64,000 nt of DNA from Acidimicrobiales bacterium (GCA_016716005.1 JADJXE010000001.1:2369001-2433000); one strand, 5' to 3'. Shown: positions 27,086-36,331, counted from the first letter of the stretch. A program made the numbers and translations. Notes: generated from the letters alone by a model not told the origin.

Positions 27086-28039
27086 GTGCACGACGAGCTG
27101 ATCGGCGCCGGCCGGTGCCGGCTCCTCGCCGCTACGGCCGCCGGCCTCGCCCTGCTGGCGGTGTCGGCCGGCCTCCTCGTGCTCCCGCTGGTGTGGGCCG
27201 CCGGGGCGATCATCGCGGTGGCCCACGGCACCGATCTCGGTTGGGGCCTGCTGGGGAGGGCCGCCGCGCTCAGCCTGGTGCTCGGCCTGGCCGGGGGCGG
27301 GATCTTCTTCGTGGTGTCGGTGCTGCGCTCCGAGCACCGGGTCACCGAGACGGTGGGGGTGCGGGTGACACCCGTGCCCGACGACCGCCGGCTGCGGTTG
27401 ACGAACCTGGTCGCCGGGCTCTCCCTGGCGGCCGGGGTGCCGCCGCCCCACCTGGCGGTGATCGGCGATCCGGCGCCCAACTGCCTCACGGTCGGCCGGA
27501 CGGCGGGCACGGCCTGGATCGTGGTGACGACCGGTCTCCTCGATTCCCTCTCCCGCGACGAGCTGGAGGCGGTGCTCGCCTACGAGCTGGGCCGGGTCGC
27601 CACGCTCGAGGTCTCGCTCGACACGGTGGTGTACGCGTCGACGGCGGTGGCCTTCGAGCTGTGGGTGGGCGCCTTCGGCGGGCTCGACGAGCTGAGCGTC
27701 GTCCTGGTGCCCCTCGCCCTGCTGGCCAGCCCGTTGGTGCTCGCCGGCGTCGGACTCCGGCGGTGGACGCTGCGAGCCCGGGCCCGGCTCGCCGACGGCC
27801 TGGCCATCGCCTACTGCCGCAACCCCGAGGCGCTCCTGCGAGCGCTCCGCACGGTGGAGGCCGACCCACGGACGATCCGGGTCGCCGGCCTCACCACCGA
27901 TCATCTCTGGCTGGCCTACCCGCACACGCGCTCGTCGCGCTGGGTGCTGGGGTCGCGCCGGATCCTGGGCGAGCGGGTGGCGCGCCTCGAGCGGGCGCTC
28001 GGGCCGGTCGACGGACCCGAGGGTCAGGCTCGCCCGTAG
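27086..28039 (+). CDS. M48 peptidase-like membrane protein, catalytic residues lost
   Basis: 317 residues with the layout of HtpX/M48 integral membrane peptidases: two N-terminal membrane helices, a conserved PNCLTVGR stretch and the helix LSRDELEAVLAYELGRV. In active members that helix reads HELGHV with HExxH; here both His are replaced (Tyr and Arg). The third ligand Glu, normally before the LAD of the downstream helix, is also missing (RARLADGLAIAY). It is therefore probably an inactive homologue. It converges with glnE and overlaps its end by 16 bases. Confidence 0.8.
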   Translation: MHDELIGAGRCRLLAATAAGLALLAVSAGLLVLPLVWAAGAIIAVAHGTDLGWGLLGRAAALSLVLGLAGGGIFFVVSVLRSEHRVTETVGVRVTPVPDDRRLRLTNLVAGLSLAAGVPPPHLAVIGDPAPNCLTVGRTAGTAWIVVTTGLLDSLSRDELEAVLAYELGRVATLEVSLDTVVYASTAVAFELWVGAFGGLDELSVVLVPLALLASPLVLAGVGLRRWTLRARARLADGLAIAYCRNPEALLRALRTVEADPRTIRVAGLTTDHLWLAYPHTRSSRWVLGSRRILGERVARLERALGPVDGPEGQARP

Positions 28040-30702
28040 AACACCCGCTCGACCACCCGCCGGGCGCGGCGGGTGACCCGGCGGTAGTCCTCGCGCAGCT
28101 CCGGCGCCGTCGTGCCCAGGGATCGGGCGAGCCGGCGCAGCCGGTCGGCCTGCGAGGGCAGGCTGTCGCCCGGGCTGCTCTGCACGAGGAACAGGCGGTT
28201 GCGGGTGCGCTCGCAGAAGCGGTAGGCCTCGCCGAGGACGTCCCGGTCGAGGGGGTCGAGCACGCCGGCCTCGGCCAGCCGGTCGAGCGCCACCATGGTG
28301 CCCGGCGCCGGCACCCCCGACCCCAGCTGCAGCAGCTGCGCCGTGAACTCCACGTCGGACAGCGAGCCCTTGCCCAGCTTCAGGTGGAACTGCGGGTCCT
28401 CGGCGAGCGGGATGCGCTCGCGCTCCACCCGGGCCTTGATGCGGCGGATCTCGCGCACGTCGGCCTCGGAGATGGGCTGGCCCCACAGGTGGGGCCCGAC
28501 CACGTCGAGCAGCGCCTGCCCGACGGCGGGGTCGCCGGCGACCGGGCGGGCCCGGATCATGGCCTGGCGCTCCCACACGAGCGCCCATCGGTCGAAGTAG
28601 GCGCGGAACCCGTCGAGGCTGCGAGCCAGGGGTCCCTGGCGGCCCTCGGGGCGCAGGTCGGCGTCGAGCTCGAAGATGCGACCGACGGGGGTGCTGCCTC
28701 CCACGAAGCGCAGCAGGCCGGTGGCGACCCGCTCGGCCTCGGCGAAGTCGGCGGCCGACTCGCCGTCGTACACGAACAGCACGTCGAGGTCGCTGGCGTA
28801 GGAGAGCTCGGCGCCGCCGAAGCGGCCCATGGCCACCACCGCGAAGGGGAGCGGTGGCTCGAGCGACTCCAGGGCTGCTTCCAGCGTGGCCTGGGCCAGC
28901 GCGCTCAGCTCGGCGCCGACCTCGGCGACGCCGGCCAGGCCGAGCAGGTCGCGGGCGGCGATCCGCAGCAGCTCGCGGTCCTTCCACCGCTTGAGCCCGG
29001 CGTGGCGCTGCTCGCGGTCGGAGCGCCACGCCAGGGCCGTCCTGGCCTCGTCGAGCAGCTCGTCGGCGGTGCGGGGCCGCAGCTGCTCCGGGTCGGCCAG
29101 CCCGCCGATCAGCTCCGGGTTGTGCTGGAGGATGTCGGCCAGCAGGCGGCTGGTGCCCACCATCAAGCAGAGCCGCCGGGCGGCCTCGGGCGACTCGCGG
29201 AACGCGGTGGCCAGCTCCATCGAGCGCTGGGCGCCCGACGCCAGGTTGCGCAGGCACAGCAGGCCGAGGTCGGGGTCGGGGGTGTCGGACAGCCACTCGA
29301 ACAGCAGGGGCAGGAGCTGCTGCATGAGCCGCGACGAGCGGGTGAGGCCACGGGTGAGCTCTCGCACCGCCGCCTTGGTGCGGAGCGCGTCGGTGAAGCC
29401 GAAGGCGTGCAGCCGGGTGGCGGCGGCCTCGGCCGAGAGGATGCCCTCGGTGCCGGAGAAGGCCTCGAGCAGGGGCCGGAAGTAGAGGCGCTCGTGCAGC
29501 GAGCGGGCCACGGCGCGGTTGCGCCGGAGGGCTTCGTCGAGCTGCTGGGACGCGCTGCCGTCGGCACCGTCGCGGTAGCCGAGCACCCGGGCCAGGTGGT
29601 CGACGGCGGCCGGGTCGGAGGGCAGGGCGTGCACCTGGTGCTCCTCCACCAGCTGCAGGCGGTGCTCGACCAGGCGCATGAAGCGGTAGGCACCGGCCAG
29701 GTCGTCGGCGTCGTCCGGGTCGACGTAGCCGCCGTCGGCCAGCTCGCCGAGCGCCTCGAGGGTGGTGGGCGACCGCAGGTTCTCGTCCTGGCGGCCGTGC
29801 ACCAGCTGGAGGAGCTGGACGGCGAACTCGATGTCGCGGATGCCTCCGCGACCGAGCTTCACCTCGCGCTCGGTGAGGCCCTTGCGGGCGACGAGCTCCT
29901 CGGCCCGGGCCTTCATGGCGCGCAGCGACCGGAGGTCGTCGGCGCTGAAGGCGCGCTGCCAGAGCCGGGTGCGGGCGGCGTCGTCGAAGGCGAGGCCCAG
30001 CGCCGGGTCGCCGGCGACCGGCCGGGCCTTGAGGAGGGCCTGGTGCTCCCAGGTCTCGGCCCAGCGCTCCCAGTAGGCGCGGTACGAGGCGAGGGAGCGC
30101 ACCAGGGGGCCGTCCCGCCCCTGCGGACGCAGGTTGGCGTCGATCCGGAACGAGTCGCGGGTGATGTCCATCACCAGGCGGGCGCGCTTCTCGAGCACCG
30201 TGGGGTCGGTCTCGGGGCCGACGAACATCACGTCGACGTCGCTGGCGTAGTTCAGCTCGCTGCCGCCGAGCTTCCCCATGCCGATCACGGCGAGGGCGCC
30301 GGCGTCGGCGAGGGCGCAGGCCCCGCCGAGGACGTCGCGGGCCAGCGCCGCCAGCGCCGCTGCGGTGACCTCCAGGGGGTCGGTGCCGAGCAGGTCGCGG
30401 GCTGCGATGCGGAGCAGCTCGCGGCGCTTCCACCGCTGCAGGGTGGGCCGGTCGACGGCGTCGGGCGGCTCTCGCTCGTCGAGGGCGGCGAGCACGTCGA
30501 GGGCGTGGGGGTCGGTCTCGAGGACCAGGGTCAGCGACCGGCTGGCGGCGAGCACGGCGATGACCGCGTCGCGGAGCGCCGGCTCGTCGGAGAGGTGCTT
30601 GGCCAGCCCCGGGTGGGTGGCTCCGAGACGGTCGAGCCCCACCTCGACCTGGGCCGGGGCGGCGGACCGCTCGATGGCTTCCTGCAGGTCGACCCGGTCC
30701 AC
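28024..30702 (-). CDS. glnE: Glutamine synthetase adenylyltransferase/deadenylase
   Basis: 892-residue GlnE that adds and removes AMP on glutamine synthetase in response to nitrogen status. Both nucleotidyltransferase domains are recognisable: GMGKLGGSELNYASDVDVMFV (N-terminal) and AMGRFGGAELSYASDLDVLFVYD (later), each with its helical partner (WERWAETWEHQALLKARPV and DRWALVWERQAMIRARPV). Length is slightly below the usual 950. GTG 30702 faces nadE across a 68-base divergent region. Confidence 0.96.
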   Translation of the reverse strand: MDRVDLQEAIERSAAPAQVEVGLDRLGATHPGLAKHLSDEPALRDAVIAVLAASRSLTLVLETDPHALDVLAALDEREPPDAVDRPTLQRWKRRELLRIAARDLLGTDPLEVTAAALAALARDVLGGACALADAGALAVIGMGKLGGSELNYASDVDVMFVGPETDPTVLEKRARLVMDITRDSFRIDANLRPQGRDGPLVRSLASYRAYWERWAETWEHQALLKARPVAGDPALGLAFDDAARTRLWQRAFSADDLRSLRAMKARAEELVARKGLTEREVKLGRGGIRDIEFAVQLLQLVHGRQDENLRSPTTLEALGELADGGYVDPDDADDLAGAYRFMRLVEHRLQLVEEHQVHALPSDPAAVDHLARVLGYRDGADGSASQQLDEALRRNRAVARSLHERLYFRPLLEAFSGTEGILSAEAAATRLHAFGFTDALRTKAAVRELTRGLTRSSRLMQQLLPLLFEWLSDTPDPDLGLLCLRNLASGAQRSMELATAFRESPEAARRLCLMVGTSRLLADILQHNPELIGGLADPEQLRPRTADELLDEARTALAWRSDREQRHAGLKRWKDRELLRIAARDLLGLAGVAEVGAELSALAQATLEAALESLEPPLPFAVVAMGRFGGAELSYASDLDVLFVYDGESAADFAEAERVATGLLRFVGGSTPVGRIFELDADLRPEGRQGPLARSLDGFRAYFDRWALVWERQAMIRARPVAGDPAVGQALLDVVGPHLWGQPISEADVREIRRIKARVERERIPLAEDPQFHLKLGKGSLSDVEFTAQLLQLGSGVPAPGTMVALDRLAEAGVLDPLDRDVLGEAYRFCERTRNRLFLVQSSPGDSLPSQADRLRRLARSLGTTAPELREDYRRVTRRARRVVERVFYGRA

Positions 30703-30758
30703 GGCCGGTCAGTCTCGCAGCCCGGACGGTGGGCGCGCCCAGCCGATCGGGCCCGGCC

Positions 30759-30764
30759 TACGCT
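30759..30764 (+). promoter_or_regulatory. -10 element of leaderless nadE
   Basis: TACGCT ends six bases before GTG 30771, so +1 would be the start codon itself. No Shine-Dalgarno sequence is present, which fits leaderless initiation. Confidence 0.5.
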
Positions 30765-30770
30765 GCGCCC

Positions 30771-32495
30771 GTGAGCCGGGTGCGCGTGGCCCTCTGCCAG
30801 ATCGACACGATCGTCGGCGACCTCGACGGCAACGTGGAGCGGGTGCTCGCCGCCCTGGGCCGGGCCGAGGAGGCCGGCTCCGCGCTCGCCGTGTTCCCCG
30901 AGCTGGCGCTCACCGGCTACCCGCCCGAGGACCTGTTGCTGAAGCCGGGCTTCGTCGCCGACAACCTGGCTGCCCTCGACGTGGTGGCGGCTCGCACCGG
31001 GCGCTGCGCCGCCGTGGTCGGCTTCGCCGACCCCAAGCGCGACCTGTACAACGCCGCCGCGGTCTGCGCGCACGGCTCCGTCCAGGGCGTGTACCACAAG
31101 CGCTTCCTCCCCAACTACGCCGTGTTCGACGAGCAGCGGTACTTCGCACCCGGCCACGGCGATCCCACGCTGTTCGTGATCGGCGGGGTGCGGGTGGGCG
31201 TGTCGATCTGCGAGGACGCGTGGAGCCCCGACGGGCCCATCGCCGCCCAGGCGGCCGGCGGGGCGGAGCTGGTCGTGAACCTCAACGCCTCGCCGTACTT
31301 CGTGCACCGCCTGGCCGAGCGGGAGCGGATGCTGGCCACGCGGGCCGAGGACGCCTCGTGCGCCCTCGTGTACGTCAACGCCGTCGGCGGCCAGGACGAG
31401 CTGGTGTTCGACGGCGCGTCGCTCGTGTTCGACGCCGACGGCGAGCTCGTCGCCCGGGCCCCCCAGTTCCGCGAGGCGGTCCTCGTCGTCGACCTGGACG
31501 TGCGCCCGGTGTTCCGCAAGCGCCTGCTCGACCCCCGGGGCCGTGCCGTCGCCCCGCCCCTCCCCGAGGTGCTCGTCACCGGCCCCGGCGGCGCGCCGGC
31601 CGTGCCGGCGCCGGAACCGGCGCCGGCACTGATCGCGCCGCTGCTGGGCCCCGAGGCCGAGGTGTACGAGGCGCTCGTGCTCGGCACCCGCGACTACGTC
31701 GCCAAGAACGGCTTCACCGACGCCGTGCTCGGGCTGTCCGGGGGGATCGACTCCTCCCTGGTGGCCGCCATCGCCGTCGACGCCCTGGGGGCCGAGCGGG
31801 TCCACGGCGCGCTCATGCCCTCGCGCTACTCGAGCGGGCACTCCGTCTCCGACGCCGAGGTGCTGGCGGGGAACCTCGGCATCGACGTGCGCACCATCCC
31901 CATCGAGCCGGCGCACACCGCCCTGCTGTCGATGCTGGCACCCTCGTTCGAGCAGCACGAGCCCGACCTCACCGAGGAGAACCTGCAGCCGCGCGTCCGG
32001 GGCACGCTCCTCATGGCCCTGTCGAACAAGTTCGGCTGGCTCGTGCTCACCACCGGCAACAAGAGCGAGATGGCGGTGGGCTACGCCACCCTCTACGGCG
32101 ACATGGCCGGCGGCTTCGCCGTCATCAAGGACGTCCCCAAGACCCTCGTCTACCGCCTCTGCCGGTACCGCAACGAGCAGGCCGGCCGCGAGCTGATCCC
32201 CGCGTCGGTGCTGGCGAAGCCGCCCTCGGCCGAGCTGCGCCCCGACCAGCTCGACACCGACAGCCTGCCCCCGTACGACCAGCTCGACGCCGTGCTGCAG
32301 GCCTACGTCGAGAAGGATCTCACCGCCGGTGAGCTGGAGGCGGCCGGCTACCCTCCCGAGCTGGTGCGGCGGGTCGCCCGGATGGTCGACCGGTCGGAGT
32401 ACAAGCGCCGCCAGGCCCCGCCGGGGGTCCGGGTGACGCCCAAGGCGTTCGGCAAGGACCGCCGCCTGCCGATCACCAACGGCTACCGGGGCTGA
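30771..32495 (+). CDS. nadE: Glutamine-dependent NAD+ synthetase
   Basis: 574-residue two-domain enzyme, the final step of NAD synthesis. The N-terminal nitrilase-like glutaminase has its Glu-Lys-Cys triad in FPELALTGYPPEDLL, YHKRFLPNY and SICEDAW. The C-terminal synthetase has the PP-loop LGLSGGIDSSLV and the substrate block TTGNKSEMAVGYATLYGD. The arrangement matches bacterial NadE of the shorter (non-mycobacterial) glutamine type. GTG start with no ribosome site. Confidence 0.97.
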   Translation: MSRVRVALCQIDTIVGDLDGNVERVLAALGRAEEAGSALAVFPELALTGYPPEDLLLKPGFVADNLAALDVVAARTGRCAAVVGFADPKRDLYNAAAVCAHGSVQGVYHKRFLPNYAVFDEQRYFAPGHGDPTLFVIGGVRVGVSICEDAWSPDGPIAAQAAGGAELVVNLNASPYFVHRLAERERMLATRAEDASCALVYVNAVGGQDELVFDGASLVFDADGELVARAPQFREAVLVVDLDVRPVFRKRLLDPRGRAVAPPLPEVLVTGPGGAPAVPAPEPAPALIAPLLGPEAEVYEALVLGTRDYVAKNGFTDAVLGLSGGIDSSLVAAIAVDALGAERVHGALMPSRYSSGHSVSDAEVLAGNLGIDVRTIPIEPAHTALLSMLAPSFEQHEPDLTEENLQPRVRGTLLMALSNKFGWLVLTTGNKSEMAVGYATLYGDMAGGFAVIKDVPKTLVYRLCRYRNEQAGRELIPASVLAKPPSAELRPDQLDTDSLPPYDQLDAVLQAYVEKDLTAGELEAAGYPPELVRRVARMVDRSEYKRRQAPPGVRVTPKAFGKDRRLPITNGYRG

Positions 32496-32626
32496 CCGCT
32501 CCCGCGCTCGGTCGCGGCGTCGGCCGGCCGGCCCCGAGCAGGCCGCGCAGCCGGCCGCGCAGTACCATCGGCCGTTGCACCGCAGCGCCGGGGGGCCGGG
32601 CCGCGGGGAGAGGGGGAGCGCGCAGC

Positions 32627-33283
32627 ATGGCCGACCCGAGCAAGCCGCGCCCGGCGTTCGCGCCCTGGGACCGCCGGGAGCTCCCGGGGGCGTTCGGGGT
32701 CGAGGAGTCGGCTCGGCGCGTGGGCAACTACAAGTGGATCGAGATGCGCCTCTTCGAGGCGCTGGGCGGCTGGGTCGCGACCGTGCCCGAGCTCGACGTG
32801 AAGCTCCGGCTGGGAACCCACTGCTACCACCACGCCTGGCACGCCGAGCTGTGGCACAAGCGCCTGCCCGAGCTGCGCGAGATGAACCCGGATCGGCTGA
32901 CCCGGCCGCCGAACGAGGCGCTGGTGGCCTTCGTCGACGCCATGACCGAGCCGGAGGCGCCCGAGCTCACGATCGAGAAGCTCGTCGGCGTGTACCGGGT
33001 GCTGATCCCCCACACGATCGCCGCGTACACGTACCACCTGAACAACACGTCGACGATCACCGACGCGCCCACCATCCGGTCGCTGCGCTTCGCGCTCCAG
33101 GACGAGCTCGACGACTGGCGCGACGGCGAGATGCTCCTGCAGTCGCTGATCGAGACCGAGGACGAGGTCGACCGGGCGGCCGCCCACCAGACCCGCCTCG
33201 AGAAGCTCATGCTGGCCGCGGGCGGGATCGCCGGCCCCGGCTCCATCGGCACGACCCCCGTCGCCTCGGAGGTGACCGCGTGA
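32627..33283 (+). CDS. Ferritin-like protein, family unknown
   Basis: 218 residues, mostly helical. The segment HCYHHAWHAELWHKRLPEL is unusually rich in His and acidic residues, and a later helix (YTYHLNNTSTITDAPTIRSL then LQDELDDWRDGEMLL) also has metal-ligand-like spacing, which suggests a ferritin-like helical bundle. It is the first gene of a three-gene operon and overlaps the next, a clearer diiron protein, by GTGA. A TACCAT -10 at 32563-32568 and the GGAGAGGGGGAG ribosome site support ATG 32627. No specific function can be named. Confidence 0.65.
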   Translation: MADPSKPRPAFAPWDRRELPGAFGVEESARRVGNYKWIEMRLFEALGGWVATVPELDVKLRLGTHCYHHAWHAELWHKRLPELREMNPDRLTRPPNEALVAFVDAMTEPEAPELTIEKLVGVYRVLIPHTIAAYTYHLNNTSTITDAPTIRSLRFALQDELDDWRDGEMLLQSLIETEDEVDRAAAHQTRLEKLMLAAGGIAGPGSIGTTPVASEVTA

Positions 33284-34110
33284 GGAAGACCCTCCCCGTC
33301 GACGACCTCGCCCGCGACGAGCGCTTCGTGCGGGTCCCGTTCCAGGCCCGCATGTCCGACCCCCGCCAGGCCGGCTCGGGCGCCAACCGGGCCGCCGGCC
33401 GGCTGACCCCGGATCGCCCGGAGGCGCCCGACGCGGCCCGAGCCCTGATGCACGGGATCTTCGTGGGCGAGATCCAGGCGCTCGAGGGTGCCGGGCGCAC
33501 GTGCTGGGACTTCGACACCGGCGCCGGCCGCGACCAGGCGCCGTTCGAGCTGAAGCTGGACATGGCCCGCCAGTGCTGGGACGAGGCCCGCCACTGCGAG
33601 ATCTCCGTGAAGCTGTCCGACTGGATGGGCACCGAGATCGGCGAGTTCTCGGAGAACACGTTCCTCTACGAGGCTGCGTGCAACCCCGACCCGGTGCTGC
33701 GGCTCACGGGCGTGAACCGGGCCCTGGAAGGCCTGGCCATCGACGTGTTCACCACCATGCGCGAGTTCGGCCAGGTGGCCGGCGACCCGGTGCTCGAGTA
33801 CTGCGAGGACTGGATGCTGGCCGACGAGGTGACCCACGTGAAGATGGGCTCCGACTGGCTCCGGCGGCTCACCGCCACCGACCCCGAGCGCCAGAAGCAG
33901 GCCCTCGAGTTCCAGCAGGTCGTCGACAAGCTGTTCTCCGTCGGTGGCTTCCGCGGCGACGACGAGGAGAGCCCGGTGCGGCTGGCGCGGCGCTTCCGCG
34001 AGCTGGCCGGGTTCAGCGTGGACGAGATCGACGAGATCGCCGAGGTCTCCCGTCAGGCGCTCGAGGAGGCCAAGGCCGCCCGGGCCCGCCTGGCCGCCCG
34101 GACCGCGTAG
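33280..34110 (+). CDS. Ferritin-like diiron protein
   Basis: 276 residues forming a probable four-helix bundle. Candidate iron ligands: Glu in FVGEIQALEGAGR, ExxH in CWDEARHCEIS, Glu in LEGLAIDVFTTMREF, and a second ExxH in LADEVTHVKMG. This is the classical two-ExxH diiron pattern. A C-terminal extension of about 70 residues is helical and acidic. It is coupled to the preceding ferritin-like gene and followed within five bases by a small unknown gene. Oxygenase, oxidase or metal-storage roles are all possible. Confidence 0.7.
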   Translation: MRKTLPVDDLARDERFVRVPFQARMSDPRQAGSGANRAAGRLTPDRPEAPDAARALMHGIFVGEIQALEGAGRTCWDFDTGAGRDQAPFELKLDMARQCWDEARHCEISVKLSDWMGTEIGEFSENTFLYEAACNPDPVLRLTGVNRALEGLAIDVFTTMREFGQVAGDPVLEYCEDWMLADEVTHVKMGSDWLRRLTATDPERQKQALEFQQVVDKLFSVGGFRGDDEESPVRLARRFRELAGFSVDEIDEIAEVSRQALEEAKAARARLAARTA

Positions 34111-34114
34111 CGCC

Positions 34115-34690
34115 GTGGGCTCGGTCACCGTCACCCCGGCCAGCTTCACGATGGTCCTGTTCGACGCGGACCGAATCCGCGAGCTCGCCACCCGGCTGCA
34201 GGCCGAGCTGGGGATGGGCGACACCGACGTCGAGGTGGTCGTCGACGAGGCCACGCCGCTCACCCGGGCGCACGTGGCGTCGGCCGATCCGGCGCAGGTG
34301 GTCATCGAGAGCGGAGCGATCGAGGATCCCAAGCGGCCGCGCCAGCTGAGCGACGAGCGGGCCGTCGACGTGATCGGGCGACTCCTGCTGCGGGTGCGGG
34401 ACCGGCGCGAGCGCGGGTTCGCCGACGCGCCGCCCGACGGCGAGCTCACGCCGGCGGAGGCCGCGGCCTGGACGGCCTACGCCGAGGGCCGCCTGGAGCG
34501 GCTCGGCCACCCGGCCCAGCAGCAGCGGTGGCGCTACCACTTCCGCAACCGGCACGGCTTCACCGATGCCGCCGATGCCGCCTTCGATCGCCTGTGGGCG
34601 GCCGACACCCTCACCTGGGCCGAGCTGTCGGCGCTGTCGGCCGAGGCCGCGGCCGCGGCCGTGCCCTCCCGCGCCGCTCCCGTGGGCTGA
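34115..34690 (+). CDS. Hypothetical protein, third gene of the ferritin-like operon
   Basis: 191 residues, no family recognised. The N-terminal half is alpha/beta with many charged residues (VEVVVDEATPLTRAHVASADPAQVVIES), and the middle has an Arg/Asp-rich helix (VIGRLLLRVRDRRERGF). Ala-rich C-terminus. GTG 34115 lies five bases after the diiron gene, so it is translated from the same message and probably works with it. Confidence 0.65.
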   Translation: MGSVTVTPASFTMVLFDADRIRELATRLQAELGMGDTDVEVVVDEATPLTRAHVASADPAQVVIESGAIEDPKRPRQLSDERAVDVIGRLLLRVRDRRERGFADAPPDGELTPAEAAAWTAYAEGRLERLGHPAQQQRWRYHFRNRHGFTDAADAAFDRLWAADTLTWAELSALSAEAAAAAVPSRAAPVG

Positions 34691-34705
34691 TCCCCGCCGC
34701 GGCCG

Positions 34706-35026
34706 TCAGCGCAGGTCGTGGGCGCTGATCGGCTCCAGCAGATCGATGGCGGGGGGCCGGGTCAAGAGCCCCCGGCAGGCCTCGGCCATGGCCACCATGG
34801 TCTCGCCGTCGAGGTGGGCGCGGCGCGCTGTCGGCGTCTCCCACTTCTCAACGACCACGAACCGCCCGGGCACCGTGGCCGAGACGGCCAGGTCGATGTT
34901 GCGGCAGCCGGGCTCGGCCCGGCTCAGCACCACGTACCGGCTGAGCACCCCGGCCAGCGCACCGGGGTCGGCCGTGTCGAGCACCAGGGTGACGATCTGC
35001 AGGTCGACGTCGGGTGTCTCGGCCAC
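34706..35026 (-). CDS. ABM-domain monooxygenase-like protein
   Basis: 106-residue ferredoxin-like alpha+beta protein of the antibiotic-biosynthesis-monooxygenase (ABM) type: IVTLVLDTADPG, the conserved GCRNIDLAVSA stretch, and FVVVEKWETPTARRAHL. Such proteins are often quinol monooxygenases or heme-degrading enzymes working without a cofactor. GTG 35026 is preceded by GAGGAG. Substrate unknown. Confidence 0.8.
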   Translation of the reverse strand: MAETPDVDLQIVTLVLDTADPGALAGVLSRYVVLSRAEPGCRNIDLAVSATVPGRFVVVEKWETPTARRAHLDGETMVAMAEACRGLLTRPPAIDLLEPISAHDLR

Positions 35027-35235
35027 CGCGGCTCCTCGCCTGGAATCCGACCGCAGATCGTGAGGAGATCCGGCGCAACACCACGCAGCGTGGCTGATCT
35101 CCTGCCGATTCGCGGGTGGGTGCACTTGACCTCGCCGGTATCGTAGGGAGCGGATCAGCGGGGGAGGGTCGGCGGTTCCTCCCGCCAGGTCTTCGGCGCC
35201 CCGCCCAGCAGCAACGACCAGGAGACGGAGCAGCG

Positions 35236-36174
35236 TTGGCCAAGGAGCGCGTGGAGCGCGACGAAGAAGATCTCGTCCGCCTCTACCTGACCGACATCGG
35301 GCAGTACCCCCTCCTCACCAAGGACGACGAGGTACGCCTGGCCAAGGCCATCGAGGCCGGCAACGAGGCGCGCGCCAGGCTGGAGGCCGGCACCAAGGAC
35401 GTCACGCCGGCCAAGAAGCGCGAGCTCCGACGCACCGCCAAGGAGGGCGAGGACGCCCAGCGCACGTTCGTGCAGTCGAACCTGCGGCTCGTGGTGTCGA
35501 TCGCCAAGAAGTACCAGGCGTCCGGCCTCCCGCTGCTCGACCTCATCCAGGAGGGCAACCTCGGCCTGATGCACGCGGTCGAGAAGTTCGACTGGCGCAA
35601 GGGCTTCAAGTTCTCCACGTACGCCACCTGGTGGATCCGCCAGGCCATCACCCGCGGCATCGCCAACACCGGCCGCACGATCCGACTCCCGGTGCACGCC
35701 GGCGACACGCTGGCGCGGCTCCAGAAGGCGCGCGCCCGCCTCGAGCTGAAGCTGGGCCGGCCGGCCACGCTGGCCGAGCTGGCCGCCGAGGTCGAGATGC
35801 CCCAGGACAAGGTCACCGAGGCCCTGCGCTTCGCGGCCGAGCCCCTCTCGCTGTCCGAGCCCCTCCGCGAAGACGGCGACGCCGAGCTGGGCGACGTGGT
35901 CGAGGACCGCTCGGCCGAGTCCCCCTTCGAGGTCGCGGCCACCGCCCTGCTGCCCGAGGAGATCAACCGCCTCCTCGCGCCGCTCGACGACCGGGAGCGC
36001 GAGATCCTGAAGCTGCGGTTCGGGCTCGACCGTGGTGAGCCCCGAACCCTCGAGGAGGTGGGGGAGCACTTCAACCTCACCCGGGAGCGCATCCGCCAGA
36101 TCGAGGCGCGTGCCATGTCGAAGCTGCGGCACCCGTCGAGCGACACCGGCGCCCGCGACCTGCTGGCCGTCTGA
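35236..36174 (+). CDS. RpoD-family RNA polymerase sigma factor
   Basis: 312-residue sigma-70 factor. Region 1.2 (DLVRLYLTDIGQYPLLT), region 2 (LDLIQEGNLGLMHAVEKFDWRKG, then FSTYATWWIRQAI), region 3 and region 4 with LEEVGEHFNLTRERIRQIEARAMSKLRHP are intact. It lacks the long region 1.1 of primary factors, so it may be a group 2 factor (SigB/HrdD-like) or a short primary factor. A lysine-rich insert follows region 1.2. TTG 35236 is the start, since GGAG is upstream and coding character begins there. Confidence 0.93.
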   Translation: MAKERVERDEEDLVRLYLTDIGQYPLLTKDDEVRLAKAIEAGNEARARLEAGTKDVTPAKKRELRRTAKEGEDAQRTFVQSNLRLVVSIAKKYQASGLPLLDLIQEGNLGLMHAVEKFDWRKGFKFSTYATWWIRQAITRGIANTGRTIRLPVHAGDTLARLQKARARLELKLGRPATLAELAAEVEMPQDKVTEALRFAAEPLSLSEPLREDGDAELGDVVEDRSAESPFEVAATALLPEEINRLLAPLDDREREILKLRFGLDRGEPRTLEEVGEHFNLTRERIRQIEARAMSKLRHPSSDTGARDLLAV

Positions 36175-36185
36175 GCACCGTCCCC

Positions 36186-36232
36186 GCCGACGCGACGAGG
36201 CCCCGCCGGTGGCGGGGCCTCGTCGCGTCGGC
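36186..36232. terminator. Strong bidirectional terminator
   Basis: A perfect 22-bp stem (36186-36207 with 36211-36232) with a 3-base loop GGT lies between the sigma factor and tRNA-Sec genes, which point at each other. The stem ends on the last base of the mature tRNA. It should end transcription from both sides. Confidence 0.85.
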
Positions 36233-36324
36233 GGAGGTGGACGGGAATCGAACCCGCCGGACGGGGATCGCCCGTCCCGACCGCTTTGAAGGCGGCGGAG
36301 CCCACCAGGTGCCCGGACACCTCC
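36232..36324 (-). tRNA. selC: tRNA-Sec (anticodon TCA)
   Basis: The minus strand folds as a selenocysteine tRNA. The anticodon loop CTTCAAA carries TCA, flanked by a 5-bp stem (GCCGC with GCGGT). There is a very long variable arm (GACGGG and CCCGTC paired), a T-arm GCGGG-TTCGATT-CCCGT, and an acceptor stem GGAGGTG with CACCTCC. Length is 93 bases and CCA is not encoded. The loop sequence is identical to that of Escherichia coli selC. No selA, selB, selD or obvious selenoprotein gene is in the window, so they must be elsewhere. Confidence 0.92.
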
Positions 36325-36331
36325 GTGGGTG

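Noticed and set aside
24697..30774. Very long open frame on the plus strand
   Set aside because: It is opposite glnE, the phosphatase and other clear genes; such shadows are expected at this G+C, and its translation is low-complexity.
35126..35149. Promoter of the RpoD-family sigma gene from TTGACC at 35126
   Set aside because: TATCGT and TAGGGA downstream are only 7 and 12 bases away, too close for a -10 partner.
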